Shown: positions 1 to 9,069 of the stretch, in pieces
Layout of the letters: each line of letters begins with the position of its first letter
Position numbering within the stretch: the stretch's first letter is position 1
The notes under the pieces: model-generated
Database searches by the model: none
Told to the model about the DNA's origin: nothing
The model's input: only the letters and a program-made list of their open reading frames with translations
Origin: an uncultured Spirochaetaceae bacterium
GTDB lineage: Bacteria > Spirochaetota > Spirochaetia > Treponematales > Treponemataceae
DNA length: 33,789 nucleotides
Direction: 5' to 3'
Assembly (NCBI GenBank): GCA_902797055.1
Contig: CADBRT010000014.1
Span: forward strand, 1-33,789
Position numbers and translations under genes: made by a program

Positions 1-6
1 CCCCTC

Positions 7-98
7 ACGTGACCCGCCATCGTACCGCAACGTAACCCGCCATCCGCCCGCCACGGGATGTGCCATCGTACCGCCATGTGATGTGCCATCATTGCTAC
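7..98. repeat. Four imperfect 23-bp tandem repeats
   Basis: Four consecutive 23-bp units can be aligned at 7-29, 30-52, 53-75 and 76-98. Each has the form ACGTGAYSYGCCATC followed by a variable GTACCGCC-like end. Units 1-3 are closely related and unit 4 diverges in its last third. The array starts close to the window edge, so it may extend further left. It lies in GC-rich sequence downstream of the cyclase gene that ends at 203. I see no open reading frame in 1-202; a short hairpin at 119-134 is the only other structure. The function is unknown. Confidence 0.65.
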
Positions 99-202
99 AC
101 ACGGGCTACGAAAGTCGCCACTTCTGCTGAAGTGTAGATTTGCATTGCTTACAGGCAGAGTTTCAGAGTGCATTTGACCCGAGGAGACCTACGACTGTAC
201 GG

Positions 203-3200
203 CTAACAGCTCAAGAAGTATGTTTCCATTTCGCCTTTTCCCTTTACTTCAGTTTTGACACTTTCGCCGAAGGAAAACAGTTCTTTCGTCTGGTTATAGG
301 TATCCTCTGTAACGTGGATTTTCATTGGTTCACCGGTGCTTTCCATACGGCTTGCGACATTGACGGTGTCGCCCCAAACGTCGTAGATGAATTTTGTTTT
401 TCCAATAACACCAGCAACGAGAGAGCCGGTATTGATTCCAAGCCGTATCATCACATGTACGTCATTTTCTTTGTTGAAGGCCCGAACATCTTCCATAATA
501 CCTTGTGCAAAGCGTATCATTTTGACAGCGCTATCATTGCTCAGGTCGTCAGAAAAACCGCAGGCTGCCATATAGGCGTCACCGATTGTCTTGATTTTTT
601 CAATACCCTCGCGTTTTGCTCTGTCGTCGAATTTCGTAATCATTCTGTTTAAAAGTGTAACGACCTTTTCCGCGGGCATTGTACCGCTCATTTTGGTAAA
701 GCCGACGATATCAGTAAACAAAACCGTCACATTAGGATATTTTTTTGCAATCGTCTTGTTCGGATTTTCCGTCAGATCCTTTGCAACATCTTTTGGAAGA
801 ATATTCAAAAGCAAATCCTCAGACTTTTGTTTTTCAAGTTTGAGTTCATGAGTTCTTTCCGCAACCTTCTTTTCCAGAACAATTTGATAATTTCTCATGG
901 AACGGATTTTAAGGGCAATCAAACCTGCGACAATCAAACCTATCAGCACTCGGAACCAGGTGAGCTGCCAAATGTACGGCTTTTTTATAATCACCATCGG
1001 AGCAGAAGGCTCGCTCTGGTATCCGTCGCTGTTTTGAGCTATCACCGTAAAGTGGTACGTGCCGGGCTTTAAGTTTGTATATGAAACAGAACGCGAGGTT
1101 CCCCAGTCAGAATAGCTCTTTTCAAAGCCTTCCAATTTATATTTAAACCGCATGCTCTCAGAAGAAAGAAAACTCAGCCCTGTAAATTTTATGCTTAGAC
1201 GTTTGGCAGAGGGAGCGAGCGTAATGGTTTGTCCGTGATACGTAACATTCGTATTATCAATGTAATATTCCTGAAGCACAATTTTTGGCGGATTTTTATT
1301 CACCGAAACACTTGCAGGGTCATAAATAGCAAAGCCGTCAGTCAAGGTAAACCATACCCTACCCTTCGAATCTTTTAAGGAAAGAGAGGTTGACGTTACG
1401 CCTTTCGTATTCAATCCGTCTGACGAACCGTAATAGCGCACCGAAACTTTTTTTGCTTTTCCGCTTACAACGTCTTCCATCTCTGCCATCGTTGTGGAAA
1501 AGATTCCCTTGTTGCTCGTCATCCAGACCATTCCCTCGTTGTCGCAAATCATCTGGAACACACTGTCGGTTTCAAGCCCGGTGTACGAATTGAAATTTAC
1601 AAAGCTGTCCGTTTCCGCTCTATATTTTGAAAGCCCGGTTCCCGTTCCAATCCACAGGCTTCCGTTGTTCTTTACGATTTTAAAAATGACGTTTCCCGCA
1701 AGACCGTCTTCCGTCGTATAGTGCTTTATGATTTTTTCACCTTTGAGGACGAAAACACCGCCGCCGTTCGTTCCTACCCAAACCCGGTGTTCACCCTCCG
1801 GTTCTTCATACAGCCACATTATATAGTGATTGGTAAAACCGTCATCGCGGGTAAGCGTTGAAATATGACCGTCTTCATGGTGGATAATGCTCAAGCCCTG
1901 CGGTGTTCCGATGTAATAATCACCATTTACTGTTTTAATGGACATTCGTCCTTTGGTGGAGGAGAGCCCGTCACGTTTGCTCCATACTTTGATTTCATCA
2001 TTCGGCAGCACCCGTATCAGCGGTATTTCAGAATACGAAGAAACCAGTAACTCTCCGTCTTTCGTCAACCCCACGTGTCTGACACGCATATTTTTGCAGA
2101 ACTCGGTTATTTTATTTTCAACGAAATCATTTTCTCCGTAACAGTGCATTCCATCATCGCAGGCAAGCCACGTTACCCCTCGGAGCGGGTCTTCACAAAT
2201 TGCATTAACGCTGAACGGCATTGTTTCTGTCCAGAACTTGCCCTTGCTCATTTTCTGAAGCCCGCCCCGGTTAAAGGCTACCCAAATATTACCCTCTGTG
2301 TCTTCCAAAAACTTTGTAATATTGTTATCGACCAACCCCTTTGATGAATCGTAAAACGTATACATATTGTTGTGAATGATAGTGATTCCAGCATCGGTAC
2401 CGATCCAAAAGTTTCCTGTTTTATCTTCAATAATTGAATTAACAACGGTTGTTTCAAACCCTTCATGGCTGATATCATAGACGGTCTGCTGATTGTCTTT
2501 GATTCTTACGGCATAGCATGGAGAAACTCCAAACCAAATTCCGCCCTCCCAGTCTTCAGTCACTTCATAAACGGTCGGTTTTTCAAAGCCCTCAATACCG
2601 CTAAAGTGTCTTAACACTCCGTTTTCAAACACATAATTTTCATCTGTATTTCCGCATGAGATAAAAACACGACCGTCAGATACACAGCAGACTCGGGCAA
2701 CCGTAATGGCTTCCAACCCAAGTTCTTTTAAACCGTTCGGAATTTCGATTGAACCATCTGGCTTGAAATAACAAATACCCGATGACGTTCCAATCCAGAT
2801 ATTTCCGTCCTTATCTTCACACATCGAATTGACTTTGTTATTTGGAAGTCCGTCATCAATGGTATATTTTTGTATGCTGCCGTCAGCGGAAAGACAGGTC
2901 ACGCCTTCGTCATTATGTCCGACCCAAAGGGCGCCTTTTGAATCCTGAATAATTGAACGGGCAGAGGCAAAATCATATTTTTCATCAACACTGCGGCTGA
3001 AAACAGTGAACTCAACGCCGTCAAAGCGGACAATTCCGTCGTATGTTCCGATCCAAATATAGCCTTTGTCGTCCTGAAGCAGCGCCGTAACGGTCATTCC
3101 CGGCAGACCGTTCTGCGTAGTCCAGTTTTTATGGACGAAATCATTTAAAAAGGAATGGTTTATTTTCTTTTCAGCGGTTTGTGCTGAAAGATTCCCTAAA

Positions 3201-3244
3201 AAAAGAGAAATAAGTAATCCCGATAGAAATGCTTTGATTGTCAT
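203..3244 (-). CDS. Periplasmic beta-propeller sensor fused to class III adenylate cyclase
   Basis: A 1013-residue transmembrane receptor predicted to make cAMP in the cytoplasm in response to a periplasmic ligand. An N-terminal signal peptide (about 1-21) is followed by ten or so two-component-regulator propeller repeats, seen as recurring G-x-(I/L)-W-I-G-T motifs to about residue 640. A Y_Y_Y-like immunoglobulin domain (about 660-750), one membrane helix (about 757-780), a short coiled coil and a cyclase domain (about 835-1010) follow. The cyclase keeps both metal aspartates (D845 in FTDIVGF, D889 in KTIGDAYM). K885 and D955 (IYDVWGD) favour ATP over GTP. This receptor layout is well known in Bacteroides hybrid two-component sensors, where a histidine kinase sits in place of the cyclase. 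Start: ATG with the strong ribosome site AGAAGGAAAG. It lies divergent from the sensor kinase at 3361. The ligand is probably a plant glycan, inferred only from the neighbouring locus. Confidence 0.9.
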   Translation of the reverse strand: MTIKAFLSGLLISLFLGNLSAQTAEKKINHSFLNDFVHKNWTTQNGLPGMTVTALLQDDKGYIWIGTYDGIVRFDGVEFTVFSRSVDEKYDFASARSIIQDSKGALWVGHNDEGVTCLSADGSIQKYTIDDGLPNNKVNSMCEDKDGNIWIGTSSGICYFKPDGSIEIPNGLKELGLEAITVARVCCVSDGRVFISCGNTDENYVFENGVLRHFSGIEGFEKPTVYEVTEDWEGGIWFGVSPCYAVRIKDNQQTVYDISHEGFETTVVNSIIEDKTGNFWIGTDAGITIIHNNMYTFYDSSKGLVDNNITKFLEDTEGNIWVAFNRGGLQKMSKGKFWTETMPFSVNAICEDPLRGVTWLACDDGMHCYGENDFVENKITEFCKNMRVRHVGLTKDGELLVSSYSEIPLIRVLPNDEIKVWSKRDGLSSTKGRMSIKTVNGDYYIGTPQGLSIIHHEDGHISTLTRDDGFTNHYIMWLYEEPEGEHRVWVGTNGGGVFVLKGEKIIKHYTTEDGLAGNVIFKIVKNNGSLWIGTGTGLSKYRAETDSFVNFNSYTGLETDSVFQMICDNEGMVWMTSNKGIFSTTMAEMEDVVSGKAKKVSVRYYGSSDGLNTKGVTSTSLSLKDSKGRVWFTLTDGFAIYDPASVSVNKNPPKIVLQEYYIDNTNVTYHGQTITLAPSAKRLSIKFTGLSFLSSESMRFKYKLEGFEKSYSDWGTSRSVSYTNLKPGTYHFTVIAQNSDGYQSEPSAPMVIIKKPYIWQLTWFRVLIGLIVAGLIALKIRSMRNYQIVLEKKVAERTHELKLEKQKSEDLLLNILPKDVAKDLTENPNKTIAKKYPNVTVLFTDIVGFTKMSGTMPAEKVVTLLNRMITKFDDRAKREGIEKIKTIGDAYMAACGFSDDLSNDSAVKMIRFAQGIMEDVRAFNKENDVHVMIRLGINTGSLVAGVIGKTKFIYDVWGDTVNVASRMESTGEPMKIHVTEDTYNQTKELFSFGESVKTEVKGKGEMETYFLSC

Positions 3245-3292
3245 CTTTCCTTCTTATACAACAAATTTAGCACGCTTTATGCAAAAACGCAA
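3245..3292 (-). promoter_or_regulatory. Promoter and RBS of the cyclase gene
   Basis: Reading the minus strand, TTGCGT (3287-3292), a 17-bp spacer and TAAATT (3264-3269) form a sigma-70-like promoter. It is followed by AGAAGGAAAG (3245-3254) immediately before the ATG. The expected transcript leader is only about 12 nt, almost entirely ribosome binding site. Confidence 0.55.
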
Positions 3293-3347
3293 TAAAAATC
3301 AGGTACTGTCCGGGAAGCTGAGACTTTCTGCACAGACGCAAAAGCAG

Positions 3348-3363
3348 TATACTTGAACACATG
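3348..3363 (+). promoter_or_regulatory. -10 element giving a probably leaderless mRNA
   Basis: TATACT (3348-3353) ends 7 nt before the ATG at 3361, so transcription should begin at or within a base or two of the A of the start codon. There is no Shine-Dalgarno-like sequence. No convincing -35 hexamer is visible 16-18 bp upstream. The same 7-nt arrangement recurs at the GH8 and UPF0489 genes. Confidence 0.5.
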
Positions 3364-5400
3364 AAAATCGCCGTTTATTTGAACAGCTTAAGTCAGAACT
3401 ATCAGCGCACATTCTACAAAGGAGTGCTTCAACAGGCGAAGGAACTCGGTGTCAGCACAATCTGCCTGCAGCACGATTTTTTTCCGCTCAGCAATTATGT
3501 TTCAGCAGACGGGGTCATCCTGCTTTCATCGTCTTTCTTTTCAACAGACGGCATGAACCGGAGCGAGCAGCTGGCGAAATGTTTCGGTGGTATTCCCATA
3601 CTCTCTGCAGGGGGAACGGTCCCCGGACTGCCTTCTGTCACAATCCGAACAACGGAGTCCATGAAGCTGTTGATGGATCATCTGCTGGATGTGCACGGCT
3701 ATACAGATTTTCTTTTCATCGGAGGGTTCAAAACTCACGAAGACAACATTCTCAGGGAAAGCATTTTTGAGCAATCTATACAACAGCGGATTGCAGCGGG
3801 CAAAACTATTTCCTATGACTGCATACACACACATTTTACCGAGTACTCCAGCATGCAGGCGCTGGCAGCGTGGATAAAAAAGAACCCTGGAAAAATACCA
3901 CAAGTGCTGGTGTGCGCAAACGATATGATTGCGGCAGGGGCGAAACGAATCGTACAGATTCAGGAAGACACTCGCTGGACACAGACGGCAATCACCGGTT
4001 TCGACGACATTGCAAGCAGTGAGTCAGGTTTTGAAGGGCTGACAACTGTACGGCAGCCTGTAACAAAACTCGGTGCTATCGCATTGGAAACAGCATACAA
4101 GATGGTGGCGAGGGAAAAAATCGACAGCTACATAAAGATTGACTCTTCGTTTATCGTACGCCAGTCATGCGGATGTTCCCTCCCAAACGAGCAGGAACCG
4201 AACGCAACAGAAGAAAAACAGCGGCGGAAAGCGGAACAACTGGAAACATACGTAAGCCAGCTCGGAAGACAGCTCAACCGTGCGGATAGTCTGCAAAAGA
4301 CAACGGAATTTCTTCAGGACTTTGTAATCAATACTGACATTCCCTACTTCTGCCTCATGCTTTTCAGTGAAAGTGAGCAGATAACAAAAGAAAAAGCGGA
4401 TCTCGTCTACGAAAAGAGCGGCGCTCAGATGCAATTCTACGGATTGGAAAAAACCATCGCGCTCAGAGATTTCTTCAATTCAGGAACGTTTGAAAACACG
4501 ACAAACGGAGAAGGCTGCGTAATTTACAATCTGACTTCAGGAAGGAATATAATCGGGCTGATGATTTACAAAACAGCATGGAACATTCATGCGCAGATGT
4601 GCAACTGTGCCCTTTTTGTCTCCGCAGCAATCGATCGTCTTAACAGACTCTCGACGCTTGAGCGGGAAGTCAAAAACAGAACAAGGGAACTGGTCATCGC
4701 AAATCAAAAATTGCAGGAAGAATCAAACCGGCGCATAGCGGTAGAAGCGCAGGTATTAAGGATAAGCGAAATGGAACGACAGCGCTTCAGCATGGACCTG
4801 CACGATGACATCTGCCAACGTCTCGCAGGCATCTCTATGCTGTGCAAAGGACTTTCCCTCGAAAATCCTTCTTTAGAGGAACTGTCTTCTCTCATCGATG
4901 AAACCCTGCACCGGACAAGGATGTACGCCCACGACTCCTTTCCTGTCGAACTCAAAACACTCGGACTCAAAAAGAGCCTTGCAGCCTTGTGCGAATCCAC
5001 ACAAAAGGAAGCCTGCGGAAAAATAAAACTCATCTTTGAATGGAATGCAGAGAAAGCAGAAAGCCTCGACAGAGACAGCATCCAGCAGATAAATATCTTC
5101 CGCATCGCACAGGAGGCGTTACACAATGCCGTAAAGCATTCTCATGCAGACAGGATAACAGTATCGGTATGCGAAGAAAAATACTGCAAAAATACTGCCA
5201 TAAAACTCTGCATTACGGACAATGGAAAAGGCAGTGTAGACAAAGAAAAAAACAAACAGACAGGGATGGGACTTATGTCCATGAAATACCGCGCCGACCA
5301 AATAGGGGCTGTGCTGTCGATAAAAAAAGGGGGCAGCCATAGTGATACTATGCATACCCCCACTGAAGGATGGATTGTGGAACTGTTGATTCCACAATGA
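3361..5400 (+). CDS. Soluble LacI-like sugar-binding domain fused to NarL-class histidine kinase
   Basis: A 679-residue protein with no membrane segment or signal peptide, predicted to sense a cytoplasmic sugar and phosphorylate a response regulator not encoded next to it. Residues 1-270 form a LacI/periplasmic-binding-protein type 1 fold, including ITGFDDI at 211-217 and the Q-P region. The helix-turn-helix that normally precedes it is absent, and an in-frame stop at 3319-3321 rules out an upstream extension. A Cys-Gly-Cys motif at 270-272, a coiled coil and a GAF-like region (about 310-425) lead to a second coiled coil. A HisKA_3 dimerisation domain follows, with H481 in DLHDDICQRL, then an HATPase domain (N589, the D620-N-G-K-G box, G635-M-G-L). 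It is convergent with the permease gene ending at 5488. Its position beside the xylan locus suggests a xylo-oligosaccharide or xylose signal, which is inference. Confidence 0.88.
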   Translation: MKIAVYLNSLSQNYQRTFYKGVLQQAKELGVSTICLQHDFFPLSNYVSADGVILLSSSFFSTDGMNRSEQLAKCFGGIPILSAGGTVPGLPSVTIRTTESMKLLMDHLLDVHGYTDFLFIGGFKTHEDNILRESIFEQSIQQRIAAGKTISYDCIHTHFTEYSSMQALAAWIKKNPGKIPQVLVCANDMIAAGAKRIVQIQEDTRWTQTAITGFDDIASSESGFEGLTTVRQPVTKLGAIALETAYKMVAREKIDSYIKIDSSFIVRQSCGCSLPNEQEPNATEEKQRRKAEQLETYVSQLGRQLNRADSLQKTTEFLQDFVINTDIPYFCLMLFSESEQITKEKADLVYEKSGAQMQFYGLEKTIALRDFFNSGTFENTTNGEGCVIYNLTSGRNIIGLMIYKTAWNIHAQMCNCALFVSAAIDRLNRLSTLEREVKNRTRELVIANQKLQEESNRRIAVEAQVLRISEMERQRFSMDLHDDICQRLAGISMLCKGLSLENPSLEELSSLIDETLHRTRMYAHDSFPVELKTLGLKKSLAALCESTQKEACGKIKLIFEWNAEKAESLDRDSIQQINIFRIAQEALHNAVKHSHADRITVSVCEEKYCKNTAIKLCITDNGKGSVDKEKNKQTGMGLMSMKYRADQIGAVLSIKKGGSHSDTMHTPTEGWIVELLIPQ

Positions 5401-5420
5401 AAATTGTTACAAATTCGGTT

Positions 5421-5457
5421 GGGCGGTACCGCAGTGCACCGCACCATGCGCACCGCC
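5421..5457. terminator. GC-rich inverted repeat between convergent genes
   Basis: The 87-bp gap between the convergent sensor kinase and permease genes contains a perfect 10-bp palindrome GCGGTACCGC (5423-5432). GGCGGT (5422-5427) can also pair with ACCGCC (5452-5457). Several GCACCGC-like copies lie between the arms. There is no T-tract on either side, so any terminator role would be factor-dependent. It could equally be a small intergenic repeat, and its ACCGC-rich composition resembles the tandem repeats at 7-98. Confidence 0.3.
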
Positions 5458-5487
5458 ACCGGCAAAACGAACCGCTTATAAAAACAC

Positions 5488-6393
5488 TTACTCCTTGACA
5501 CCTCCTATCGTAAGCCCAGTCTGAAAGTACCGTTGGAGGAATGGATACAGACAGATGATGGGCAACATCGTCACAATACTTGTTGCTGCTCGTATTGTGA
5601 CAGGTGTTATGGAAGAAGCCGCATTCCGTGCGGAATCCGCGCTTCCGCTCTGTTGCATGACAGAGTTCAAAAGCTTCATGAGCTCGTATTGCAACGTTGT
5701 AAAATCCGTTTTCAGACGATTGTAAAGCATTGCGTCAAACCAAGAGTTCCAGTGGTAGACGGCAACGAACAACAGTATGGTTGCATACACCGGCTTGCAC
5801 AGCGGGGATATTATCCTAAAGAAGATTGTCATATACCCCGCACCGTCAAGCTGTGCTGATTCTTCGAGTGAAGGTGGAATGCCAGCCATAAATGTACGTA
5901 TGACGAGCATGTTCCAAGCGCTTATCATTCCCGGTACAATGTACACCCAGAACGTACCGGTAAGTTTGAGATTCCGGTACAAAAGAAAGACTGGAATCAT
6001 CCCTCCGTTGACATACATCGTAATAACCCAAAACAGGGAAAGAGAACGACGGAACAGGAACCGCTTGCGACTGACAATAAATGCAAGCAGCGCGTTGACA
6101 AACAGTGCAGAGACAGAACCGAGCACCGTACGCAAGACGGTAATCTTTGCTCCAGTCATAAGATTCTGCATGGCAAGAACCGACTTATAGTTCTTCATCG
6201 TAAACTTGCGCGGCAAAAGATATATCTTTCCTTTTACCGCATCGATCCCCTCATTAAAGGAGATAGCAAGGGTATTAAGGACAGGATACAGCGTTATGAT
6301 TACAAACAGAATCATAAAAATGCTGACCAACAGGGAAACCACCCGGTCTTCCAATCGATCCCGTATTGTCGAATTATGTGAATTATGCTGCAT
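5488..6393 (-). CDS. ABC sugar transporter permease, YtcP/LplC type
   Basis: A 301-residue inner-membrane permease with about six hydrophobic segments, predicted to form a heterodimer with the preceding permease and import an oligosaccharide. The cytoplasmic EAA loop reads E-E-S-A-Q-L-D-G-A-G followed by a P-L-x-K-P ending, which places it in the carbohydrate uptake 1 (CUT1) MalG-like family, specifically the YtcP subgroup. It is the last gene of the binding protein-permease-permease operon, 21 bp after the preceding permease. Its ribosome site is GGAG, 7 nt before the ATG. No ATPase gene is present in the window. Such systems commonly borrow a shared MsmX/MsmK-type ATPase encoded elsewhere, and I infer the same here. 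Confidence 0.9.
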   Translation of the reverse strand: MQHNSHNSTIRDRLEDRVVSLLVSIFMILFVIITLYPVLNTLAISFNEGIDAVKGKIYLLPRKFTMKNYKSVLAMQNLMTGAKITVLRTVLGSVSALFVNALLAFIVSRKRFLFRRSLSLFWVITMYVNGGMIPVFLLYRNLKLTGTFWVYIVPGMISAWNMLVIRTFMAGIPPSLEESAQLDGAGYMTIFFRIISPLCKPVYATILLFVAVYHWNSWFDAMLYNRLKTDFTTLQYELMKLLNSVMQQSGSADSARNAASSITPVTIRAATSIVTMLPIICLYPFLQRYFQTGLTIGGVKE

Positions 6394-6414
6394 ATTTCTA
6401 CTCCATGCCTTGTT

Positions 6415-7344
6415 TTAATACAGACTTTCTTCACCGGTGCGTTTTGCCCAAGTGTTGAAAATCACAATCAGTATGATACTGACAAAACTCTTGAAAATAC
6501 CCGCTGCGGTACCCAAAGAGAAATCGTTCTGGCTTATACCCCAGTTCAAGACATAGATATCGATTGTCTGAGAAACTTTTTGTACCAGTCCGTTACCCAA
6601 AAGATACTGGACTTCAAAACCAGCATTCAGAACGTTTCCGATATTCATAATCAGAAGCACCATAATCGTTGGTTTTATGGACGGCAGGGTGACATAGAAA
6701 ATCTTCTGCACTCTGCCGGCACCGTCTATGGTTGCAGCCTCATACAATGACGGATCGATTGCAGTAATGGCGGCAAGATAGACAATGGCGTTCCAACCGG
6801 TCTCCTTCCAGCAGTTTGCAAAAGCAACGATGGGCCAGAAGGCTCCGGGTTTGGAAAAGAAGTTGACAGGCTTGTCAACGATGCCGAAGAACATCAGCAT
6901 GTCGTTCACAATGCCGGTACTGGAAAGGGCATCGTGAAGAATTCCTGTCACGATAATCCATGACAGGAAGTGCGGCAGATACGAAATCGTTTGTACCGCT
7001 TTCTGCACAAAACGGTGTCGTATCTCATTCAGCAACACAGCAAAAAGAATCGCCATGAAGGTTGTCGAAATGAGATTCAACAGCCCCATGCAGAACGTGT
7101 TTCTAATGACACGCAAAAATGTCGGGTCGGAAAAAAGAAACTTGAACTTGGCAAGGCCGATGAACTGAGAACCGAACAAACCGTTCTTCGGTTTGTAGTT
7201 CTGAAACGCCATGACCCAGCCGGTAAGCGGCCAGTAGTAAAAGACTATGCCGTATACCACCATAACTGCGGAAATAATGAGCAGCGACTTCTGTCTCTTA
7301 ATCTCCGCCCAGGACATTTTAACTTTCTGCTGGTTTTCTTTCAT
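6415..7344 (-). CDS. ABC sugar transporter permease, LplB type
   Basis: A 309-residue MalF-like permease with six predicted membrane helices and a short basic cytoplasmic N-terminus. The EAA loop E-A-A-T-I-D-G-A-G...L-P-S-I-K-P is clear at about residues 204-228. This subgroup (LplB/PtsH1-like) pairs with YtcP-type partners and LplA-type lipoprotein receptors and imports complex oligosaccharides. The start ATG has GGAGAA upstream, and the gene begins 12 bp after the binding protein stop codon, so the three are one transcript. Substrate specificity cannot be read from the permease; xylo-oligosaccharide is suggested by the flanking GH8 and GH43 enzymes. Confidence 0.9.
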   Translation of the reverse strand: MKENQQKVKMSWAEIKRQKSLLIISAVMVVYGIVFYYWPLTGWVMAFQNYKPKNGLFGSQFIGLAKFKFLFSDPTFLRVIRNTFCMGLLNLISTTFMAILFAVLLNEIRHRFVQKAVQTISYLPHFLSWIIVTGILHDALSSTGIVNDMLMFFGIVDKPVNFFSKPGAFWPIVAFANCWKETGWNAIVYLAAITAIDPSLYEAATIDGAGRVQKIFYVTLPSIKPTIMVLLIMNIGNVLNAGFEVQYLLGNGLVQKVSQTIDIYVLNWGISQNDFSLGTAAGIFKSFVSIILIVIFNTWAKRTGEESLY

Positions 7345-7356
7345 GACTGTTCTCCG

Positions 7357-8994
7357 CTAAAATGTATCCAGAATCTTCTGCATTTCAGCTATGAAATCCT
7401 CAGGCTTGCAGCTGCTGTATGCGTTCATATACGCATTCCACGTTGCATTGAAATCCTTTGCCATGACAACCTGCGGCAGCCATTCATGCTTGACCTGCCC
7501 CATCTTTGTCCATGCAACGCCACCTTTTGTCTCTGTGGTGAAGTTGTTTGAATAACTGTACATAGGGAACCACGGGCCGAGCGTTTCGCCCTTGACGGAA
7601 CCAATCAAATCCGGGTATGTTGTCGCACCGTATGCGGCAAAACACTTCTTGAGCGGCTCTGCCATATCGCTCATGAACTCAGAAGTCTGCTCTTCCGGCT
7701 TCATGGCGTTCTTTCCGTCCATGCTTGTACCGCCCCACTGCGGGAAGTATGAGTACTCACACAAGTGAGAAGCCTTGTATGCGGTGTCGGCAACTTTCAT
7801 ACGCTGCTCTTCTGTTCTGTAGTAGAGACCGTTTTCATCAACGCAGTAGTCAACATCCTTGACGCCCCAGAAACGCAAGTCGTGCAATTCCTGATTCATG
7901 CAGAGGTCAACCATGAACTTGAAAGCCTTTTCCGGATCTTTGCAGTCAGTGGTGATAGCCCAGCCGCTTGCCTGGTTAACCGTGTCGGCATAGGTGTGCC
8001 AGCGGTTCTCCATGCCGCGCTCTGTAGTAAGACCAAGCGGAACATAATTGCAGCCAAGCTTGTCGAGACCGGTGGTTTTAAACGCAGAATTTACGAGCAG
8101 GTAGAAGTCCCACCACTGGTCAACCATGCCGAGCACGCGGCCTGTTGAAAGCTTTGCAATGTACTCATCATAGGTTTGTGTTGCGAATTCGGTATCGATA
8201 ATTCCCTTGTTGAATTCCTCATTGAGTTTTCTGAGGTATTTCTTTGTGTCCTCAGAAGTGTTGTAGTCGCCGACTTTTTTGTTCTTTGTATCGACAATGA
8301 CGGAACCGTCGTTCGGATATCCGGCGAGGAACTGACCTGCGTTTTCCAGACAGAAGTACCGCCAGTCTTCGCAGAGAATGGTATAGCCCATATTTTTCGT
8401 TCCATCAGGCATTGTCGGATTGGCGGCAATGTAGCGCTCAATGACATCAAAGTACTCGTCCATCGTCTTGATGTCAGGATACCCTGCCCATTCAAGAACA
8501 CGCGCCTGAATCCAGAAAGCCTCATCGTTGTGTGTTGTCACTTTGCTTTCACCGTGGGTGTTCTGGAACGGATTTATCCAGTAGATATGTCCGTCTGGCT
8601 GGCGGAATTTCTCCCATTCAGCCTTCGTAAACCAAGTATCACGGAATTCAGGGTATTTGTTGATGTAATCATCAAGCGGAACCAGCGCACCGGCATCAAT
8701 CAACATAGTCATATCATCTGAATCGATGAAGTCTGGATATTCACCGGAAGCTATCAATGTTCCGGTTGCTTCTGCGGCAGTCTGTCCGGTAAGCCAGGTC
8801 TCTTTTACCTTTACGCCGGTTTTTTCTGCAATAATCTGGGCAATTTCATTGTCATTGTTTTTCTCTGCACCAGGCATTGTGATGAAGAAAGAGAATTCTG
8901 TTACCTTACTTTTTTTGCTGCTGTTTCCACAGCTTGTAAAAATTCCTGCAGCAATCATTGCTGCAGCTACAAAGGAGCATAGCCTTTTTTTCAT
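7357..8994 (-). CDS. Extracellular oligosaccharide-binding lipoprotein (LplA type)
   Basis: A 545-residue solute-binding lipoprotein. A basic N-terminus and hydrophobic stretch lead to a lipobox with cysteine at residue 22 (IFTSCGN), followed by a Ser/Lys-rich linker. The large size and motifs such as SGEYPDFIDSDD and ending region typical of the LplA family match receptors that work with LplB/YtcP permeases. It should deliver oligosaccharides to the two permeases downstream. It is the first gene of its operon, preceded by a strong ribosome site (AGGGGG at 8999-9004), a promoter, and a pair of 18-bp direct repeats likely bound by the AraC-type regulator. High expression is expected because receptor must outnumber permease. 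Confidence 0.92.
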   Translation of the reverse strand: MKKRLCSFVAAAMIAAGIFTSCGNSSKKSKVTEFSFFITMPGAEKNNDNEIAQIIAEKTGVKVKETWLTGQTAAEATGTLIASGEYPDFIDSDDMTMLIDAGALVPLDDYINKYPEFRDTWFTKAEWEKFRQPDGHIYWINPFQNTHGESKVTTHNDEAFWIQARVLEWAGYPDIKTMDEYFDVIERYIAANPTMPDGTKNMGYTILCEDWRYFCLENAGQFLAGYPNDGSVIVDTKNKKVGDYNTSEDTKKYLRKLNEEFNKGIIDTEFATQTYDEYIAKLSTGRVLGMVDQWWDFYLLVNSAFKTTGLDKLGCNYVPLGLTTERGMENRWHTYADTVNQASGWAITTDCKDPEKAFKFMVDLCMNQELHDLRFWGVKDVDYCVDENGLYYRTEEQRMKVADTAYKASHLCEYSYFPQWGGTSMDGKNAMKPEEQTSEFMSDMAEPLKKCFAAYGATTYPDLIGSVKGETLGPWFPMYSYSNNFTTETKGGVAWTKMGQVKHEWLPQVVMAKDFNATWNAYMNAYSSCKPEDFIAEMQKILDTF

Positions 8995-9041
8995 GTTTCC
9001 CCCTAAAACTTTGCCGCTCTCTCAAGCGTCATCTTGTTTAA

Positions 9042-9069
9042 AGTCTAAACCAGAAACTTGAAAACGCAA
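9042..9069 (-). promoter_or_regulatory. Promoter of the sugar-binding protein operon
   Basis: On the minus strand TTGCGT (9064-9069), a 16-bp spacer and TAGACT (9042-9047) form a plausible but imperfect promoter, as expected for an activator-dependent gene. The leader would be about 40 nt and contains the AGGGGG ribosome site. The -35 box overlaps by two bases the promoter-proximal repeat described separately. Confidence 0.5.

Noticed and set aside
91-112. Resemblance to the 16S rRNA GCTACACACG segment
   Set aside because: The match is about ten bases and flanking rRNA sequence is absent.
119-134. CACTTC-TGCT-GAAGTG hairpin as a terminator of the cyclase gene
   Set aside because: Short stem about 70 bp past the stop with no T-tract; a chance hairpin is as likely.
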